A DNA stretch of 64,000 bases from Chenopodium formosanum (taxonomy: Eukaryota; Streptophyta; Magnoliopsida; Caryophyllales; Amaranthaceae). Position numbers and translations under genes: made by a program. The notes below the pieces were generated by a model that saw only the letters and a list, made by a program, of their open reading frames with translations, was not told the origin of the DNA and searched no databases. Within the stretch, counting starts at the first letter, position 1; every line of letters begins with the position of its first letter. This document shows positions 60,222 to 64,000 of this stretch, piece by piece. The stretch lies in NCBI GenBank assembly GCA_024500155.1, contig CM044867.1:9251632-9315631 (forward strand), read 5' to 3'.

Positions 60222-61434
60222 GGAAATTTTGTCAGAAACCACCCGTTAAAAACACTTTTTTGTCAAAAACCACCCGAAAAAATTTTTATTGTCTGGAACC
60301 ACCCAATTTTAAAAATTAGTTGTCAAACGCCACTAGAGTCTATTTTCCGACATTGACTCAGAATTCCGGCGTTGACCCTTCCCCAATTCCCCCCTTCTAG
60401 GCTTCTATTTCCCCTGTCTTTCTTCTCTCCTCTTCTCCTTCAAATCTGCTGGTCTCCTTCTTTTCTCTTCTCCTTCCATATCTCTTTCCTCTTCTTCATT
60501 ATCTGCTGCTCTTCTCCTTCTTCTTTCTCTCTTTTCTTTCCTCTTCTCCTTCTCTTTTTCTCTTCTCTTTCCTCTTCTCCCTCCATTTCTCTTTTCTCTT
60601 TTCTTTGTTGCGGGCAAAGGGGTTGGGTCATAACGCCAATTCGGTCCTCTTTCTCGCCGGCGTCGCGTGGAGGTACGGTGGTCGACACGAAATTGATGGT
60701 TATTCAGGTCAAATTCGACCATGAAAACTCTAGATCTAGAGTTTTCATGGTCGAATTTGACCATATTAAACCAAATTCGAGGTGACATTTAAAGCCAAAT
60801 TCGATTATAGGTATGTTTTCTTGTTTTTAATTTTTCTTTAAAAAAAAAGTTTCTGTTAAGTTTTGGGTTGTGGTTGTGGTTTTTGGTGGGTAGTTGGTCG
60901 GAATAGGTAGGGTTAGGGTGGTAGTTCTGGGTTTTGTTTGTGTGGGTTTAGGTGATAGATCTTGGTTAGGGTGGATGGGTTCGGATTGGGTTAGGGTTAG
61001 GTTGGTTAAGGTGATGGTTCTGGTTAGGTGGGTTAAGGTGGTGGTTCTGGTGGGTGGGTTCGGGTTAGGTGGGTTAAGGTGGTGGGTTGGTTAGGGTTAG
61101 GAGGGTAAAGGTGGTGGGTAGGTTCGGGAGGGGTGGGTTAAGGTGGCGAGTTAGGGTTAGGTGAGTCTGGTGGGTGGTTTAAGGTGGTACGATTGGTGGG
61201 TTAAGGCAAATGTATTGGTTAAGCGTAGTGGCGGTGGGAGAGCGGTGGTGCGGGGCTTTTTTTTATTTTCTTGGTTGGAGTCAACGCCGGAATTCTGAGT
61301 CAATGTCGGAAAATAGACTCTAGTGGCGTTTGACAACTAATTTTTAAAATTGGGTGGTTCCAGACAACAAAAATTTTTTCGGGTGGTTTTTGACAAAAAA
61401 ATGTTTTTAACGGGTGGTTTCTGACAAAATTTCC
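60222..61434. mobile_element. long-TIR foldback element with perfect 9-bp TSD (Mutator-like)
   Basis: The TIRs are about 155 bp (60222-60376 and 61280-61434), starting ggaaattttgtcagaaacca. The TSD tatatttta is present exactly on both sides. The left interior is C/T-rich (ctcttctccttc), the right is G-rich with telomere-like ggttagggttagg. No transposase; 1213 bp. Confidence 0.85.
60890..61190 (+). repeat. degenerate telomere-like G-rich repeat inside the foldback
   Basis: Irregular units of ggttagggt, ggtgggttaaggtggt and ggttctggtt. The pattern is not the exact TTTAGGG array of plant telomeres. Confidence 0.5.
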
Positions 61435-61645
61435 TATATTTTATGAGAGAAGGAAATTAAGATAAAAACTGAACTGAACTGAACTAATTGGAGCTGAACT
61501 GAACTGAAGATGAAGAGAACAGTCCCTGAGTATACTCCGTATAACAGATTGTAGGTTCAACTTACTCATCATAATCGATTAATTGTATTGCATTAAGGAG
61601 ATTATTCGATGAGAATAGGTTTTTATGTGAGAACGCTTTCTTATA

Positions 61646-61915
61646 CTTCCTCCGTATTTTATTAGTGCACCATACATGTTGGGCACACATTTTTCCAATT
61701 TTTGGTAGTGGGAAAAATGAGGAGATAGAAGGGTAAAAGTACAAAAAAGCCATGTGGTGTAAACATAAAGTAAAAAAATCAAGTGTTAAAAGTAAGGGTA
61801 TATTAGATACTTACAGTGTGAACACACATATTTTGTTTCTTTAATTGAAAATGGTGCAATATTTGTGAAATTTGAAGGCAAGTGGTGCAATAATAAAATT
61901 AAAGAACGGTGGAAG
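61646..61915. mobile_element. Stowaway MITE
   Basis: TIRs cttcctccgtattttattag and the right end ...taaagaacggtggaag, with inner inverted ggtgca motifs and TA flanks. 270 bp. Confidence 0.75.
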
Positions 61916-61917
61916 TA

Positions 61918-62065
61918 TGAGAATTGTTGCTCATTTGATAAATGAACAAAGAATTGTTGCTCACATCAAATGAGCAAAAAATTGTTTGCTTAAGTGCCAA
62001 ATGAGCAAAGAAACAAAGAATTGTTTGTTTGTTTGTTCGATAAATGAACAAAAAATTGTTACTCA
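61918..62065. repeat. imperfect repeats of aaagaattgttgctcat
   Basis: Four or five degenerate copies of gaattgtt(g)ctca...aaatgagcaaa in tandem and inverted arrangement. No coding sense. Confidence 0.5.
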
Positions 62066-62214
62066 TTTTATGCATGAGGAAAGAATTAGCCGAGCTTGTT
62101 TCCGCTAATTTATTTACGTTGTAAGAAATTAGCCGAGCTTGAATAAGTTTGGAGATCCCGTTTAACAAACAAATTGAATCTCAAACAAAGGTATATATAC
62201 TAGTTTTTTTATAT

Positions 62215-64000
62215 ATTTTTTTGAAACGTGGCCCAAAGGCACTTAGCTTTCATTCATAGGGGATTCAAGTTCCACAATAGAAACAATACAACTCGGAAAA
62301 TCCGAAAACCAAACTCTACTACTAACACCCCATGGCAAGCAATGTGCAAGCTCATGAGCTACTTTATTACATTCCCTACGAACAAAGCTCAACGAAACAA
62401 ACTCAAACAAACTACGAACACATATGCAATATCAAATATCATCCAATATCAAATGAAGACTACTTCCACCTCTTTTTTGAGACTTGATTGCGATCAAAAG
62501 TCCTTGGAAATCACTCTCCACCATAAGCCACGAGAACCCGCATTTACAACAACTTGCAGCCCCAAAAGCACTGCTTTTGCCTCTCCTATAACTGGTTCCC
62601 ACCTTTCCTCAAACCTCCACGAAACAATTAACCAACACCAACTGCCATTTGTCACTCCGAACAGCAGCTCCAGCAGAAGCCCCTAGCCCCTTAGTAGACC
62701 CTCCATCCACATTAAGCTTGAGCATGCCCTCCCTTGGTGGCTTCCATTTTTAATGTGTCGAGTCGAAACCCCACCTAAACCCTACCCTTTCTCCTCTTTT
62801 TGTAATTGATTGTGTGGGATTGCACGCCTCACCCTCGAAATTCTGTCCAAATCACCTGGAAGATAGTAAAGAACAGCCCATACCCATCACGATATGGATG
62901 CGAACAAGAGAGACCTGCATCCAATCAATTATCTCCGTACAAAAGCCATTATCCTCCAACTTTAAATTGCACCAATCCCAAATCAATCTAGCAATCACAC
63001 AGTGACACAGTCATGAAGAATACTTAGCTTAGTCTCGGCTTCCACCCAACAAATGCTACAAGTTGTCTCTTTGCCATGAATTCATTATTTGCTAAGCCCC
63101 CAGGCCACAATGTTGGCAAAGCACCCCTACACGCCCTCCACACATAAAAATATAAAATACAATCTTGGCAAAGTGACAGCATTTCAAATTTTGTTCCAAT
63201 AGACGTTGAGTTTGAAGCCGAAGTACCATGCTCCCCATCATACTCCCCAAAGATCGCCCTATATGCTGACCGAACTGAGTATTCTCCATTCTTTTCTAAA
63301 TCCCAGCAAAACTCATCATCAGGGAGCTTAAAGCTCAACAGAATAGCAAGGATTCTTTCACATTCAAAGGGAAGGAAAATATCCTTTATAAGCGTGAGTG
63401 CGTGACAGACCATGATGCAGTAGGAAGGTGGATAAGGTCACAAACTTTCATATCCCGCCTCGACTATAACATGGAGAAATAACCATCCTAGATTAGTTGT
63501 TTGGTATCCTCCACACTAAGATGTGCAGCCCATCCATCACCTACTCTCCACCGAATACCCCCTTTGCACCACTCATCTCACCCCCCATATTCCCCTCCAT
63601 GAATAACTCGGATTAGCACCCAACTCCAAGTTTAAGTAATCACTTCCCTGAAATATGGAGCACTCATATCCAAGCCTGTTTTGCTAGTAACGCTGCATTA
63701 AAGAGCTTAAAATCTCAAAAACCCAAACCACCTGCCCCTTTGGGCTCACACAACTTCCTCCAAGCAAGCCAATGAATCTTTCGCTCCCTTTTCAAGTTTG
63801 GCAACAAAGACCGCAACTCATCATAAAAAGAAGAGGGAAATTTGAACACACTCATGGTGTAGGTTGGGATAGATTAAGCAACAACCTTAATCTCCCGACC
63901 TACCTTAGATAACATTCTCCCCTTCCACCCTTGTTGTCTCTTCCATAATATTTCACGAACACCCTTAGTAAGCACCCTCTTCAACCTCCCAACAACAGTC
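62215..64000 (-). mobile_element. L1-type LINE, 3' part, pseudogenised, continues past the right edge
   Basis: Minus strand, with a poly-T run (poly-A tail) at about 62205-62221. From the right edge leftward it encodes the thumb/post-RT region (KGVREILWKRQQGWKGRMLS, IPTYTMSVFKFPSSFYDELR, KIHWLAWRKLCEPKGAGGLG), a zf-RVT segment (CWDLEKNGEYSVRSAYRAIF) and an RNase H domain (LKLNVDGGSTKGLGAS; RRECNKVAHELAH). In-frame stops and shifts interrupt it. RT core and ORF1 would lie outside the window. Confidence 0.85.
63024..63413 (-). pseudogene. LINE zf-RVT domain fragment
   Basis: The longest uninterrupted frame of the LINE. FCWDLEKNGEYSVRSAYR matches the reverse-transcriptase-associated zinc-binding domain of plant non-LTR elements, followed by YVWRACRGALPTL. 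The frame is closed at both ends by stops, so it is only a piece. Confidence 0.75.

Larger units (their letters stand above)
60137..61520. mobile_element. GAACT-rich short element, split by a foldback insertion
   Basis: The left arm tgaattgagttgaactgaac and the right arm ctgaactgaactgaactaat carry the same motifs as 14430-14903, in the opposite orientation (shared ttggagctgaactgaa). gagta flanks both sides. The foldback at 60222-61434 interrupts it. Confidence 0.5.

Noticed and set aside
60372..60785. 127-137 codon frames on both strands (Arg/Glu/Lys-rich or Phe/Ser-rich)
   Set aside because: They come from a (ctt/tct)n pyrimidine tract inside a foldback element, not from a coding gene.
60890..61190. 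Interstitial telomere array
   Set aside because: Units are irregular and mostly not TTTAGGG; confined to one arm of a transposable element.
1..64000. CRISPR arrays, bacterial operons, rRNA genes
   Set aside because: No regular spacer-repeat array, no ribosomal RNA signature, and gene structure is clearly plant nuclear.

Overview
This is a nuclear plant chromosome segment, almost certainly eudicot. The genes are intron-rich with GT-AG splicing, the intergenic DNA is AT-rich, and there are many Stowaway-type MITEs, Helitron ends, LINEs and LTR debris. Products such as a BES1/BZR1 homologue, a CrRLK1L kinase and a subfamily VIII LRR-RLK are plant specific. Frequent 'cggagta' MITE relics recall Caryophyllales (spinach/quinoa relatives), but that is only an impression.

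Five gene loci look essentially intact. (1) 1-8315, minus: an LRR receptor kinase with 19 visible exons, whose 3' end runs off the left edge. (2) 11441-14195, minus: a two-exon RuvB-like 2 AAA+ ATPase. (3) 44242-46959, plus: a two-exon BES1/BZR1-family transcription factor that looks diverged or partly degraded. (4) 47868-54073, minus: a five-exon FYVE + SYLF protein. (5) 55607-58031, minus: a four-exon universal stress protein with an additional 5'UTR intron. These are housekeeping or signalling genes with no operon-like relationship.

The rest is mobile or decayed DNA. 14.4-21.3 kb is a nest of MITEs, a long-TIR foldback element, a small Helitron, a CACTA end and a second Helitron end, and it includes a duplicated scrap of the RuvB-like 2 5' flank. 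21.6-29.9 kb is a pair of ~462 bp direct repeats enclosing non-coding DNA, a 5'-truncated LINE with an 11-bp TSD and a 2.5 kb solo LTR with a 5-bp TSD. 30.1-34.5 kb is a broken PIF/Harbinger transposon carrying both ORFs. 35.2-36.4 kb duplicates the exon1/intron1 part of the BES1-like gene. 38.1-39.8 kb is a CrRLK1L receptor kinase pseudogene. 41.4-43.8 kb and 60.2-61.4 kb hold more long-TIR foldback elements. 62.2-64.0 kb is the 3' part of a minus-strand LINE.

I found no tRNA, rRNA, CRISPR array or clearly new gene system. The most unusual material is the set of four foldback elements with related termini, the stratified insertions, and the partial duplication and divergence of the BES1-like gene. 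Exon borders were read by eye and may be off by a base in places.
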